64,000 bases of DNA. It comes from Variovorax sp. OAS795. GTDB lineage: Bacteria > Pseudomonadota > Gammaproteobacteria > Burkholderiales > Burkholderiaceae_C. A program made the translations under genes and the position numbers. Location: assembly GCF_040546685.1 (NCBI RefSeq), contig NZ_JBEPOH010000001.1, positions 2,790,001-2,854,000 on the forward strand, written 5' to 3'. The notes under the pieces are model-generated. The model made no database searches, was not told where the DNA came from, and saw nothing but the letters and a program-made list of their open reading frames with translations. The number at the start of each line of letters is the position of its first letter. Position 1 is the first letter of the stretch. This document shows positions 35,125 through 43,729 of the stretch, one piece after another.

Positions 35125-36079
35125 AAAGATCAAACATTCTTCCGGGCTGTTCTGCCTGGCTCTGGCGTTCTTTGCGTTGGCCATGCCGGTGGTGATGGGC
35201 TCGACAGCCACGGCCGGCGTGGTGCTGGTGTTTGCGATTGCGGCGGCCGCCTGCAACCTGTTGCTGGGTTACGCCGGCCTCCTGAGCTTCGCCCAGGGCA
35301 GCTTCTTCGGCGTGGGCTCCTATGCCGTCGGCATCGTGCTGAAGGCGGCACCGGGCGCGGGTATGGCGGCGCTGCTCGTGTGCGTCATGGCCGGGATGGT
35401 CGTGGCATTGGCCATCGGCATGCTGAGCATCCGCCAGCGAGGCATCTATTTCGTGATGATCACGCTCGCAATGGCGCAGCTCGCCTACTTTGCCGCGCTT
35501 TCGTTCCCGCAGCTCACCGGCGGCGAGAACGGATTGCTCGACATTCCGCGCCCCGCCACGGGCCTTGAGGGCATCGTCGGCGAAGGCGCTGGTCAGTACG
35601 TGTTGATCGCCGCGGTTTTCGTCCTTGCGACTGCGTTCTTGCGTCTCGTGGTGCGTTCGCCTTTCGGCCGCGCGCTCGACGCGGTGCGCGAGAACGAGGT
35701 GCGCGCGCAGACCGCCGGCTACGACGTCCAGAAGCTCAAGCTGCTGGCTTTCTGCCTTTCAGGGGGCATCACCGCGCTGGCCGGTGCGCTCTATGCGCTG
35801 CAGCTGCGCTCTGCGCCCCTGTCCAACATCGACCTCATGACGTCCGAGACCATTCTCATCATGGCAATCCTCGGCGGGCGCCGATCGCTTCTTGGCGCGG
35901 CCTTCGGCGCGCTCGCCATGACCTTGATGGCCGAGCAGCTGTCCCAGTGGTGGCCGCGCTGGCAGATGATCGTCGGCTTTGTGTTGATTGCCGTAGTGCT
36001 GTTCGCGCCCCGCGGACTCGGCGGTGCCTGGGCGCATTGGCGGGACCGCCGCAGCGCGCCGGCAGGAGATCACGCATGA
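35117..36079 (+). CDS. LivM-type ABC permease
   Basis: This 320-aa permease starts at a GTG inside the end of livH, an 8-bp overlap that supports coupling. It has the LivM hallmarks GYAGLLSFAQGSFFGVGSYA and RSPFGRALDAVRENEVRAQT. Its 3' end overlaps the ATPase start by ATGA. It is the second membrane subunit of the importer. Confidence 0.9.
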   Translation: MLEKIKHSSGLFCLALAFFALAMPVVMGSTATAGVVLVFAIAAAACNLLLGYAGLLSFAQGSFFGVGSYAVGIVLKAAPGAGMAALLVCVMAGMVVALAIGMLSIRQRGIYFVMITLAMAQLAYFAALSFPQLTGGENGLLDIPRPATGLEGIVGEGAGQYVLIAAVFVLATAFLRLVVRSPFGRALDAVRENEVRAQTAGYDVQKLKLLAFCLSGGITALAGALYALQLRSAPLSNIDLMTSETILIMAILGGRRSLLGAAFGALAMTLMAEQLSQWWPRWQMIVGFVLIAVVLFAPRGLGGAWAHWRDRRSAPAGDHA

Positions 36080-36837
36080 CCACAGCAGGCAACCCCTTCC
36101 TCAGTGCGCGCGGGCTTGGGCTCGACTACGGACGCTTCACCGCGGTTGGCGAGGTCGATATCGAACTGGGCACGACCGGCCTGCACTCGCTGATCGGTCC
36201 GAACGGCGCAGGCAAGACATCCTTCTTCAACATCGTGAGCGGCCGCCTGCCGGCCAGCCGCGGCAGCTTGATCTTCGAGGGAAGAGACATCACGCGCTCC
36301 GGCGCGCATCGGCGAGCCCGGCTCGGCATGGCGCGAAGCTTCCAGGTGACAAGCCTGTTCGGCGAAAGCAGCGTGCTGCACAACCTGCAGATGGCGGCAA
36401 TGGGCGCCGCCCCGTCGCGCTCCTATAGGTTCTGGAGCAACTGGGCGCGCGAGACGCAAAGGCTCGACGTCGCCACGGAGGTCTTGCGCGAACTGGAGCT
36501 GACCCGCCATGCCGCGACGCCGGTCGCTTCACTCGCGCACGGGGTCCAGCGCGTGGTGGAGATCGGCATGTGCCTTGCGGCCCGGCCGCGCCTGCTGTTG
36601 CTGGACGAGCCGCTGGCCGGCCTCGGCCTTGCGGACGTGCCTCGCATCACCGAACTGTTGCAGCGGCTCAAGGCCCGCTACGCGGTGCTGCTGGTCGAGC
36701 ACAACATGCGCGTGGTCATGGGGATCAGCGATCGCATCACCGTCATGTTCCAGGGCAACGTCATCGCGGAAGGTGCCCCGGCAGCCATCCGCGAGAACGC
36801 CCAGGTGCGGCGGGTCTACTTGGGGAGCCAATCATGA
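36076..36837 (+). CDS. LivG-type ABC ATPase
   Basis: This 253-aa ATPase has Walker A GPNGAGKTS, a signature region reading LAHGVQRVVEIGMCLA (a degenerate LSxGxQR) and Walker B RLLLLDEPLAGL. The start at 36076 overlaps livM (ATGA); the longer frame back to 35947 is rejected. It powers the importer with its LivF-like partner. Confidence 0.9.
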   Translation: MTTAGNPFLSARGLGLDYGRFTAVGEVDIELGTTGLHSLIGPNGAGKTSFFNIVSGRLPASRGSLIFEGRDITRSGAHRRARLGMARSFQVTSLFGESSVLHNLQMAAMGAAPSRSYRFWSNWARETQRLDVATEVLRELELTRHAATPVASLAHGVQRVVEIGMCLAARPRLLLLDEPLAGLGLADVPRITELLQRLKARYAVLLVEHNMRVVMGISDRITVMFQGNVIAEGAPAAIRENAQVRRVYLGSQS

Positions 36838-37550
36838 GCGAGGCCGTTTTGGTGCTGGAGAACGTGAATGCGTCCTACGGCAAGAGCCATGTGCTGCATG
36901 GTGTGTCGATGCACGTGAACGCGGGCGAGATCGTGAGCGTGCTCGGGCGCAACGGCATGGGCAAGACGACGACGATGCGCACGGTCGTCGGGTTGCTGCG
37001 CGCGCATGGCGGCTCGGTGCGCTTCGAAGGCGTCGACCTCGTGGGCATGGCGGTCGACGACATCGCGCGCCGCGGCATCTCGCTGGTGCCCGCACATCGC
37101 GGCATCTTCACCTTGCTGTCGGTGCAGGAGAACCTGCAGATCGCCCAGAGAAAGCACGCGCCATGGACGCTGGAGCGCGTCTATGACGAGTTTCCGCGTC
37201 TGCGTGAGCGTCGCCGCAACCTCGGCGGTGCGCTTTCCGGCGGCGAGCAGCAGATGCTCGCCATCGCGCGGGCGCTGGTGCAAGGGCCCAGGCTGCTGCT
37301 GCTCGACGAACCGACGGAAGGCCTCGCACCCGTGATCGTGGACGAGCTCACGGAGCTGATTCGCGGCGTCGGCGCATCGGGCATCCCGATCGTGCTGGTG
37401 GAGCAGAGCTTTGCGGTCTGCCGCACGCTCGCCCGGCGACACTATATCCTCGAGGAGGGTGTCGTCGTCTACGAGGGCCGCACGGAAGACCTCGATGCCG
37501 AAGCCTCGGTGCTCGAACGCTTCCTGGGTCTGGACGTGGACGCGCATTGA
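36834..37550 (+). CDS. LivF-type ABC ATPase
   Basis: This 238-aa ATPase has Walker A GRNGMGKTT, signature LSGGEQQMLAIARAL and Walker B RLLLLDEPTEGLAPV, which is the LivF pattern. It overlaps livG by 4 bp. It is the last structural gene of the importer, and an IclR regulator follows 73 bp on. Confidence 0.9.
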   Translation: MSEAVLVLENVNASYGKSHVLHGVSMHVNAGEIVSVLGRNGMGKTTTMRTVVGLLRAHGGSVRFEGVDLVGMAVDDIARRGISLVPAHRGIFTLLSVQENLQIAQRKHAPWTLERVYDEFPRLRERRRNLGGALSGGEQQMLAIARALVQGPRLLLLDEPTEGLAPVIVDELTELIRGVGASGIPIVLVEQSFAVCRTLARRHYILEEGVVVYEGRTEDLDAEASVLERFLGLDVDAH

Positions 37551-37623
37551 GGGTGGTCAACGTGCGTGTGGTGTCCAGGAGGGTCGCGCTAAACTCGATT
37601 GATCTTCTTCTGAATGGCATTCG

Positions 37624-38337
37624 ATGGCTGATGATTCCGGGGTGAGCGCGGTGGAACGCGCGTTGAGCCTGCTCGACGCTTTCAACGAACTGGACTATGC
37701 GTTGACGCTCGCCGATCTTGCGCGGCGCACGGGCCTCTACAAGAGCACGATCCTGCGGCTGGCCGAATCCTTGCAGCGCATGGGCTATCTCAAGCGCCTG
37801 GCCGACGGCTCTTTTCAGTTGGGTGCCGCGCCGCTGCGGCTCGGCGCGATCTACCAGCGGCAGTGCCGCACTTCGGAGCACGTCCCCGAGGTCCTGCGCG
37901 AAGTGGTCGAGGCCACCTACGAGTGCGCATCGTTCTATATCCAGGACGGCGAACATGCGGTCTGCCTTCATCGAGTCGACTCGGCCCGCATGATTCGCGA
38001 TGCCATCCGCGAAGGCGATCGCCTCCCGATCGACAAGGGCGCCGCTCCGCAGGTGCTTTTGGCCTTTGGTGAAAAAAAGACCGGAAAGAAGTACGACCGT
38101 ATCCGCGCCCAGATGTCCTGTGCCTCGTTCGGCGAGTACGACCCGGAGATCGCGGCCTTGTCGGTGCCGGTGCTGAGCGTGAATCGACAGCTCGTGGGCG
38201 CGCTCACGATCTCGGGTCCGCGCTATCGTTTCGAGAACGTCGATCAGGCGCCGATGTTGCAGGCGCTTTTCGCCGGCGCACGCAAGCTGACCGATCTTTT
38301 CGGTGGCGACGCCAAGTGGTTCGATACCGCGTCATAA
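37624..38337 (+). CDS. IclR-family transcriptional regulator
   Basis: This 237-aa protein has an N-terminal winged helix (LTLADLARRTGLYKSTILRL, about 27-47), then the IclR effector domain with DSARMIRDAIREGDRLPIDKGAAPQVLLA. It lies just after the importer genes in the same direction, and is a likely regulator of the 30-37.5 kb operon. IclR proteins of catabolic operons often act as activators or repressors sensing pathway metabolites. The effector is unknown. Confidence 0.87.
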   Translation: MADDSGVSAVERALSLLDAFNELDYALTLADLARRTGLYKSTILRLAESLQRMGYLKRLADGSFQLGAAPLRLGAIYQRQCRTSEHVPEVLREVVEATYECASFYIQDGEHAVCLHRVDSARMIRDAIREGDRLPIDKGAAPQVLLAFGEKKTGKKYDRIRAQMSCASFGEYDPEIAALSVPVLSVNRQLVGALTISGPRYRFENVDQAPMLQALFAGARKLTDLFGGDAKWFDTAS

Positions 38338-38387
38338 CAGTGCAGCGATGCGCGTCCGCGTAGGCCGGCGGGGTCTCGGGGCGCTAC

Positions 38388-38441
38388 GTTAGCGTGCAGC
38401 AGTCGGTCGTGAGCCGGCACATCACACGGCTGGAACAAAGC
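38388..38441 (+). pseudogene. LysR helix-turn-helix remnant
   Basis: A short in-frame stretch encodes VSVQQSVVSRHITRLEQS, the recognition helix of a LysR regulator, close to PQSVVSRCIAQLERD in the LysR gene at 16680. The frame has no start or continuation. It lies between the convergent IclR and hoxJ genes, next to the hoxJ 3' end. Confidence 0.55.
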
Positions 38442-38452
38442 CCCCGGCGCCC

Positions 38453-39793
38453 TCACTTCACGGCAGGCAGCTCGACCGTGAACTCCGCGCCGCCTTCCGG
38501 GTGATTGCGAACGCTCAAGGTTCCGCCGTGCTGCTCGATGATCCCGTAGCTGATGGACAGGCCGAGGCCGGTGCCTTTGCCGACCGGCTTCGTGGTGAAG
38601 AACGGATCGAAGATCCGGGAGAGCAGCTCGGGTGCGATGCCCGGTCCGTTGTCGCGCACGGACAGCAGGTTGTTCGTGGCGCGGGCGCAGGCCTGGATCC
38701 ACAGGTGCGGCGCACGCGGAGGCTGGGCCGTGCTGGCCGCATCCACGGCGTTCTGGATCAGGTTCATCACGACCTGCTGCAATTGCCCGAGGCTGCCTTC
38801 GACCATGCATGGCGAAGCCGGCTGCCAATCGACCTGCAGCGGCTGCGACGTGCCTTTGGACACCCAGAGAATGGCACGTTCGGCCACGTCGTTGAGATCC
38901 ACCCGCTTCCGTTCTTCCGGGTCCATGGCCGAGAAACGCTTCAATCCGTTCACGATGGCCGCGGTGCGCTGCGCACCCTCCAGCGTGCCCTCGATGAGCG
39001 ATGGCAGGTCGTCCAGCAGATGCTCGATGCGCAGCCGGGTGCGCAGCGCGAGCAAGGTCTGGGTGTCCTTGCCTTCGTGAACGGCCGCCATGTAGGTGCG
39101 CAGCTTGTCGCTGTAGCGGCTCAGCGCATGCACGTTGCCGAGCACGAAGCTGATCGGGTTGTTGAGCTCGTGCGCCACGCCTGCCACCAGCCGGCCCAGC
39201 GACGCCATCTTTTCCGAATGCAGAAGCTGCTGCTGGGTCTGCTTGAGCGCGTCGTGCGCCGAGCGCAGCTCCTGGTAGGCGCGGCGCAGTTCGGCCGTGG
39301 GCCGCGCGACGAACACCGTGCCGACTCGACGGCCCGAAGGCGTGGCGCGCGGGGTGCAGTTGGCGTCGACCGGCACGCTGCTTCCATCGGCGGCCAGGAG
39401 GTTCAGTTCGATCGTCTCGCCGCGCCGGGTGGGGCTGGCGTTCATGAGCACCGCATGCGCCCGCGCGATGCTGCCTTCATCCGCCAGCAGGGCGAGGAGG
39501 GAGGTGCCGCGCAGGTCGGCGTCGCTGCGGCCGACCAGTTCGCACAAGGCCGCGTTCGTCTCCTCGATCTCGCCCTTTTCGGTGCAGACCAGCAGCACGT
39601 CCGACATGGCGGACAGCACGCTGAAGATGAACCGCTGCGATTGCTCGAGTTCCTCGTTCTTCTTTTCGAGCTCGACCTCGTCCTGGACCAGCTGAGAGTA
39701 GACCTCGTCCATCTTCTGGATCACGTCGAGCCAGGTGGCGTCGTCCACGCCATGCGGCGCTGCCCTCGGGCGTTCGGTGCGGCGCGGCGGCAT
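38453..39793 (-). CDS. hoxJ: hydrogenase-linked sensor histidine kinase HoxJ
   Basis: This 446-aa soluble kinase has a PAS domain (about 55-165), a short coiled coil, an H-box with H208 in VAGVAHELNNP, and an ATPase domain with N-box NLIQNAVDAAS, DNGPGIAP and GKGTGLGLS. No transmembrane helix is seen. It is the last gene of the hydrogenase operon, and its ATG at 39793 overlaps the hoxC stop by one base. In C. necator, HoxJ works with the H2-sensing hydrogenase HoxBC and the regulator HoxA. The glycine-rich ATP box is intact here, whereas strain H16 has a known inactivating substitution in HoxJ. Confidence 0.92.
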   Translation of the reverse strand: MPPRRTERPRAAPHGVDDATWLDVIQKMDEVYSQLVQDEVELEKKNEELEQSQRFIFSVLSAMSDVLLVCTEKGEIEETNAALCELVGRSDADLRGTSLLALLADEGSIARAHAVLMNASPTRRGETIELNLLAADGSSVPVDANCTPRATPSGRRVGTVFVARPTAELRRAYQELRSAHDALKQTQQQLLHSEKMASLGRLVAGVAHELNNPISFVLGNVHALSRYSDKLRTYMAAVHEGKDTQTLLALRTRLRIEHLLDDLPSLIEGTLEGAQRTAAIVNGLKRFSAMDPEERKRVDLNDVAERAILWVSKGTSQPLQVDWQPASPCMVEGSLGQLQQVVMNLIQNAVDAASTAQPPRAPHLWIQACARATNNLLSVRDNGPGIAPELLSRIFDPFFTTKPVGKGTGLGLSISYGIIEQHGGTLSVRNHPEGGAEFTVELPAVK

Positions 39794-41250
39794 CAGTGGA
39801 CGGTGCAGACCATGCACGGATCGAAGGATCGGACGATGTGCTGGACCGAGACGGGCGTCGTCTCGCCTTGGAGCACCGGCGCGCCTTCGAGCGCGCTTTC
39901 AAGAGCACCCGGAGTGCCAGCGGCGTCCCGCGGCGAGAAGTTCCAGGTGGTCGGCGCAACGATCTGGTAGTTCTCGATGTGGCCGCGCCGCACCGAGATC
40001 CAGTGCCCCAGGCTGCCGCGTGCCGCTTCGCTCAGCCCGATGCCGGTGCCCTCGTCGGGCAGCGCGCCGCTCGCGCAATACGGCTCGCCGGGCTCCAGTG
40101 CGAGCATCCATTGCTCCATCATCGGCACCACCCGGGCGAGTTCCAGCAGGCGTGCCAGTACGCGTGTGAAGACGGTGCCGCCGTGGCGCTCCACCATGTC
40201 GCGCACGAGGGGATGGCCGGCGGCGAGCTGCCGCGCGATTGCGCCGGTTTCGACCACCTCGCCCGCGAGCCGGGGCGCCTTGTTCCAGGTGTAGGCGCCC
40301 GGCTTGTCGCCGGCGGGCACCGTCAGGCCGTCGCGCGGATGACGCGGACCGCCGTCGTCCGCAAGCCATGCATGCGTTGCGTCCTCGCGGATGCCGCTCT
40401 CGTCCAGAGGCCCGAGGCTGCTGCTCTCGGCGCGCCAGACCCCGCGCGGGAACACGAACGCGGCACCGGGTTGCGGGTAGGCACCGTAGCTCAGGTAGCG
40501 CCCCGGCCCCTTGCCCAGGCCCATCAGGCCGGCATCTCGCGCAATGGCCAGGAACATCCTGAAATCCCCTCGAAGCGGCGCCCGGGCGTCCCAGTCCCAC
40601 AGCGCGTCGGCGCTCGCGAGCGAGAGCACCTGCTCCAGCGGCGCGGCAAACAGCTGCTGCTCCAGAAAGCGCCTGAACTCGCGCATGCGAGCCAGCAGCC
40701 GCGTGCGCTCGGCGCTATCCACCGCCCGTGTCGAACCGCCGGGTTCGATGCTCTGCGTGTGCGGCCACTTGCCTGCCAGGAGGCCGAGCATCGTGAACCA
40801 GCGCTGCCGCGCCGCGATCGCCTGGCGCGCCTGCTCGCCCGTGGCCGGGTCGAAGCGGCGCTGGGCGTCGGCATGCCAGGGCCGTCCCGCGTACACGGCC
40901 CGCGTGAAGTCGGGCATGAAGAACAGGTAGAAATGCGTCAGGTGGTCGGCCATGTTCTCGGTGGCCAGGATCACGTTGGTCACGTGCTGCCCGTTGGGCG
41001 GGATGGACAGGCCGCCCATGTCGGCCAGCGCGCGCGCCGAGGCGACCGACTGCGACACCGAGCAGATGCCGCAGATGCGCGGCACGTAGACCAGCGCATC
41101 GTGCGGCCGCTTGCCCTGCAGGATCTGCTCGAAGCCCCGGTACATCGGCGAGTTCACGCGGGCGGACGACACACGTCCATCCTCGATATCGAGCGTGACC
41201 TCCAGGTCTCCCTCGACGCGGTTGAAAGGACCGACCAGCAGGCGTGTCAT
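39793..41250 (-). CDS. hoxC: regulatory (H2-sensing) hydrogenase large subunit
   Basis: This 485-aa [NiFe]-hydrogenase large subunit has C60 and C63 in PRICGICSVS and C479 and C482 in SFDPCMVCTVH, which ligate the active site. It ends directly at that histidine, without the C-terminal peptide that proteases remove from energy-conserving enzymes. This is the defining feature of sensor hydrogenases (HoxC, HupV). It is 9 bp downstream of hoxB and overlaps hoxJ. It detects H2 and controls HoxJ. Confidence 0.93.
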   Translation of the reverse strand: MTRLLVGPFNRVEGDLEVTLDIEDGRVSSARVNSPMYRGFEQILQGKRPHDALVYVPRICGICSVSQSVASARALADMGGLSIPPNGQHVTNVILATENMADHLTHFYLFFMPDFTRAVYAGRPWHADAQRRFDPATGEQARQAIAARQRWFTMLGLLAGKWPHTQSIEPGGSTRAVDSAERTRLLARMREFRRFLEQQLFAAPLEQVLSLASADALWDWDARAPLRGDFRMFLAIARDAGLMGLGKGPGRYLSYGAYPQPGAAFVFPRGVWRAESSSLGPLDESGIREDATHAWLADDGGPRHPRDGLTVPAGDKPGAYTWNKAPRLAGEVVETGAIARQLAAGHPLVRDMVERHGGTVFTRVLARLLELARVVPMMEQWMLALEPGEPYCASGALPDEGTGIGLSEAARGSLGHWISVRRGHIENYQIVAPTTWNFSPRDAAGTPGALESALEGAPVLQGETTPVSVQHIVRSFDPCMVCTVH

Positions 41251-41259
41251 GGCGGCAGG

Positions 41260-42276
41260 CTAGCGCAGGCGGGTCTTGCGCACCGCGGGCGCCACCTGGA
41301 GGTGGTCGGCCGTCGCGTTGGCCTTCACGCGCTTGGGCGTGGCCGACTTCGACAGCGACGCCAGCGCGACGAACCAGGCCTTGGGCATGTCCGTCGGCAG
41401 GCCGATGGGAATGCCGGCGATCTTGGGCGTCTCGTGGAACGGGTGTCCGGGCTCCTGGAAGCCCGGCTCGGTACAGGCGATGCAGGCGTAACCGCCGCGG
41501 GTGCAAGACCCCTCTCCGTTCCACAGCCGCGTGTTGCAGTCGGCATGCACCTGCGTGCCCTTGCAGCCCATGTGCTCCATCATGCAGCCCAGGTCGGACG
41601 GCTTCTCGGCGCTGGCCTTGAACTCGTAGTATTCATTGCGGGTGCAGCCGTGGTGCACCAGCTGGTCGGCATAGAACCGCGGCCGGTTCAGCGGGTCCAG
41701 GTCGGCCGCGGAGAACTGCCCGGCGGCCAGCGCCATGAGACTGTCGATCACCCACCCGGGATGCGTTGGGCAGCCAGCCACGTTGATGACCGGCAGGCCG
41801 CTGCCGCTGCGGAAGGATGCGCCGAGCAGGCCGCCCGGACGGTCGTCGTCGTACTGGAGGCCGCAGGCATCGGTCGGGTTGCTCCCTCCCGCGGTGATTC
41901 CGCCCCAGGCCGCGCAGCTGCCGATGGCCACGACCTGCCGCGCCGTCGCAGCCAGCCGGCGGACCCAGTCGATCATCGGGATGCCGGTGCCCGCGAGCAC
42001 ATGGAAGCGGCCGGTGTTGTTCGGGCCGCGCAGCAGCGAGCCTTCGATGCACAGCGCATCGACGCGCAGGCGGCCATCGGCGGCGCGCTCGAGCAGGTCG
42101 ATCAGCTCGCTGCCGCTTTCGAGCGACAGCGACGGATGCCACAGCAGGTTGATGCCGGCGTCGCGCAGCTGGCCGTGGAAGTCCGCAGTGTCGGCGCAAA
42201 GAAGCGACATGCTGCAGCCGCCGCAGCCGCCCGATTGCAGCCACAGGACGTTGAAGTTCGGCATCGTGATGTCCAT
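41260..42276 (-). CDS. hoxB: regulatory (H2-sensing) hydrogenase small subunit
   Basis: This 338-aa small subunit begins MDITMPNFNVLWLQSGGCGGCSM with C18 and C21 for the proximal 4Fe-4S cluster. It lacks a Tat signal, so the enzyme is cytoplasmic. The proximal cluster has the ordinary CxxC pattern, unlike HoxK in this window. Later, GSCAAWGGI and the C-rich region KGTQVHADCN to GYACIACTEPGFQ hold the other clusters. It lies 4 bp downstream of hoxA. The start at 42276 is chosen because upstream codons lie within hoxA. Confidence 0.92.
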   Translation of the reverse strand: MDITMPNFNVLWLQSGGCGGCSMSLLCADTADFHGQLRDAGINLLWHPSLSLESGSELIDLLERAADGRLRVDALCIEGSLLRGPNNTGRFHVLAGTGIPMIDWVRRLAATARQVVAIGSCAAWGGITAGGSNPTDACGLQYDDDRPGGLLGASFRSGSGLPVINVAGCPTHPGWVIDSLMALAAGQFSAADLDPLNRPRFYADQLVHHGCTRNEYYEFKASAEKPSDLGCMMEHMGCKGTQVHADCNTRLWNGEGSCTRGGYACIACTEPGFQEPGHPFHETPKIAGIPIGLPTDMPKAWFVALASLSKSATPKRVKANATADHLQVAPAVRKTRLR

Positions 42277-42280
42277 CGGG

Positions 42281-43729
42281 TCAGCCTTCCAGCCCGAACC
42301 GGGCCATCTTGCCACGCAGGCCGACCCGGGACAGTCCCAGTTCCTCGGCCGCGCGGGTCTTGTTCCAGCGGTTGCGCAGCAGTGTCTCGCGCAGCAGCAT
42401 GGCCTCGATCGCATCGAGCCGCTCCGCCAGCGTGCCGCTGGCCGGCAGGGACGGCGATTGCGCGGTGGCGGTGCGCCCCGCCTGGCCCTGCAGGACGCGC
42501 GTCGAGAAGGCGGTGCCGTCTATCAGGTCTTCGGCGCTCAACGCCACGGCCCGCGAGATCTCGTTTCGCAGCTCGCGTATGTTGCCGGGCCAGGGATAGG
42601 TCATGAGGCAGGCCATCGCCTCGTCCGAGAGCGCCGCGCCGGGCCGGCCCAGCGCCACGCCCACCTCGCTCACCAGCCGCCGCGCGATCGGCCCGATGTC
42701 TCCGCCGCGCTCGCGCAGCGGCGGCACCGTGAGCGTCACGCAGGCCACGCGGTAGAACAGGTCTTCGCGGAAATGTCCCTCGTGCACCCGCTGCTCGAGG
42801 TTGCGATGCGTGGCCGCGATGACGCGCACGTCGACCGGCACGGTGCGCGGCGACCCGACAGGCCGCACCTCGCCCTCCTGGAGCACGCGCAGCAGGCGCA
42901 GCTGGAATGCGGCCGAGGTCTCGCCGATCTCGTCGAGGAAGACGGTGCCACCATTGGCGCGCTGGAACAGTCCGACGTGGTCTTCGAACGCGCCGGTGAA
43001 CGCGCCGCGCTTATGTCCGAAAAGCTCCGACTCGAGCAGCGTGTCCGGAATCGCGGCGCAGTTCTCCACGACGAACGGCCCGCCGGCGCGCGGGCTCGCG
43101 TAATGCACCGCGCGTGCCAGCAGCTCCTTCCCGGAGCCCGACTCTCCCAGCACCAGCAGGCTGAGGTCGTAGCGCGCGACGCGTGCCGCCAGCTCGCAGA
43201 CCGCATCGAGCGGGCTGCCGTCGGCGCGCTCGATGCGATCGAAGTCGAAGGCAGTGCGCGCCCGCTCCAGCTTGGTGGAGGCACGGCGCCGCAGCACCGG
43301 CGTGCTGGTGCGCAGCTCGAGGTCGAGCCGGTTCATGTCGCGCTGGAGCATCTGCGCTTCGGCCGCGTCGCGTACGGTGTTCAGCAGGTGGTCGGGAATC
43401 CACGGCTTGAGCAGGTACTGGTAGATGCCGGCGTCGTTGATGCCCGCGATGATGTCCTCGGAGTCGGTATAGCCCGAGATCACGATGCGCACCGTGTCGG
43501 GCCAGCGCTCGCGCACCTCCTTCAGGAAGGTGACGCCGGTTTCGCCCGGCATGCGCTGGTCGCACAGGATCACGCTGACCGGCTGGCGCTCGAGCTGGCG
43601 ACGGGCCTCGTCCGCATCGCTGGCTGTCAGCACGGTGAACTCCTCGTCGAGCGTGCGGCGGATCGCGTCCTGCGACCGCACCTCGTCGTCGACGACGAGG
43701 ACGGTCGGCACCGGCGTGGCCGGCATCAT
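42281..43729 (-). CDS. hoxA: NtrC-family response regulator HoxA
   Basis: This 482-aa sigma-54 activator has a receiver domain with D57 (ILCDQRMPG) and K108, an AAA+ domain with Walker A GESGSGKE (195-202) and the sigma-54 contact GAFTGA (242-247), and a C-terminal Fis-type helix-turn-helix (KTRAAEELGLSRVGLRGK). It overlaps hypX by ATGA. It should activate the sigma-54 promoter in front of hoxK. In C. necator it is active unphosphorylated, and HoxJ inhibits it by phosphorylation. Confidence 0.93.
   Translation of the reverse strand: MMPATPVPTVLVVDDEVRSQDAIRRTLDEEFTVLTASDADEARRQLERQPVSVILCDQRMPGETGVTFLKEVRERWPDTVRIVISGYTDSEDIIAGINDAGIYQYLLKPWIPDHLLNTVRDAAEAQMLQRDMNRLDLELRTSTPVLRRRASTKLERARTAFDFDRIERADGSPLDAVCELAARVARYDLSLLVLGESGSGKELLARAVHYASPRAGGPFVVENCAAIPDTLLESELFGHKRGAFTGAFEDHVGLFQRANGGTVFLDEIGETSAAFQLRLLRVLQEGEVRPVGSPRTVPVDVRVIAATHRNLEQRVHEGHFREDLFYRVACVTLTVPPLRERGGDIGPIARRLVSEVGVALGRPGAALSDEAMACLMTYPWPGNIRELRNEISRAVALSAEDLIDGTAFSTRVLQGQAGRTATAQSPSLPASGTLAERLDAIEAMLLRETLLRNRWNKTRAAEELGLSRVGLRGKMARFGLEG

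Noticed and set aside
39796..42606. A 936-codon open frame on the plus strand opposite hoxC and hoxB
   Set aside because: It lies antisense to well-supported hydrogenase genes and has no recognisable motif. Long antisense frames are expected at this GC content.
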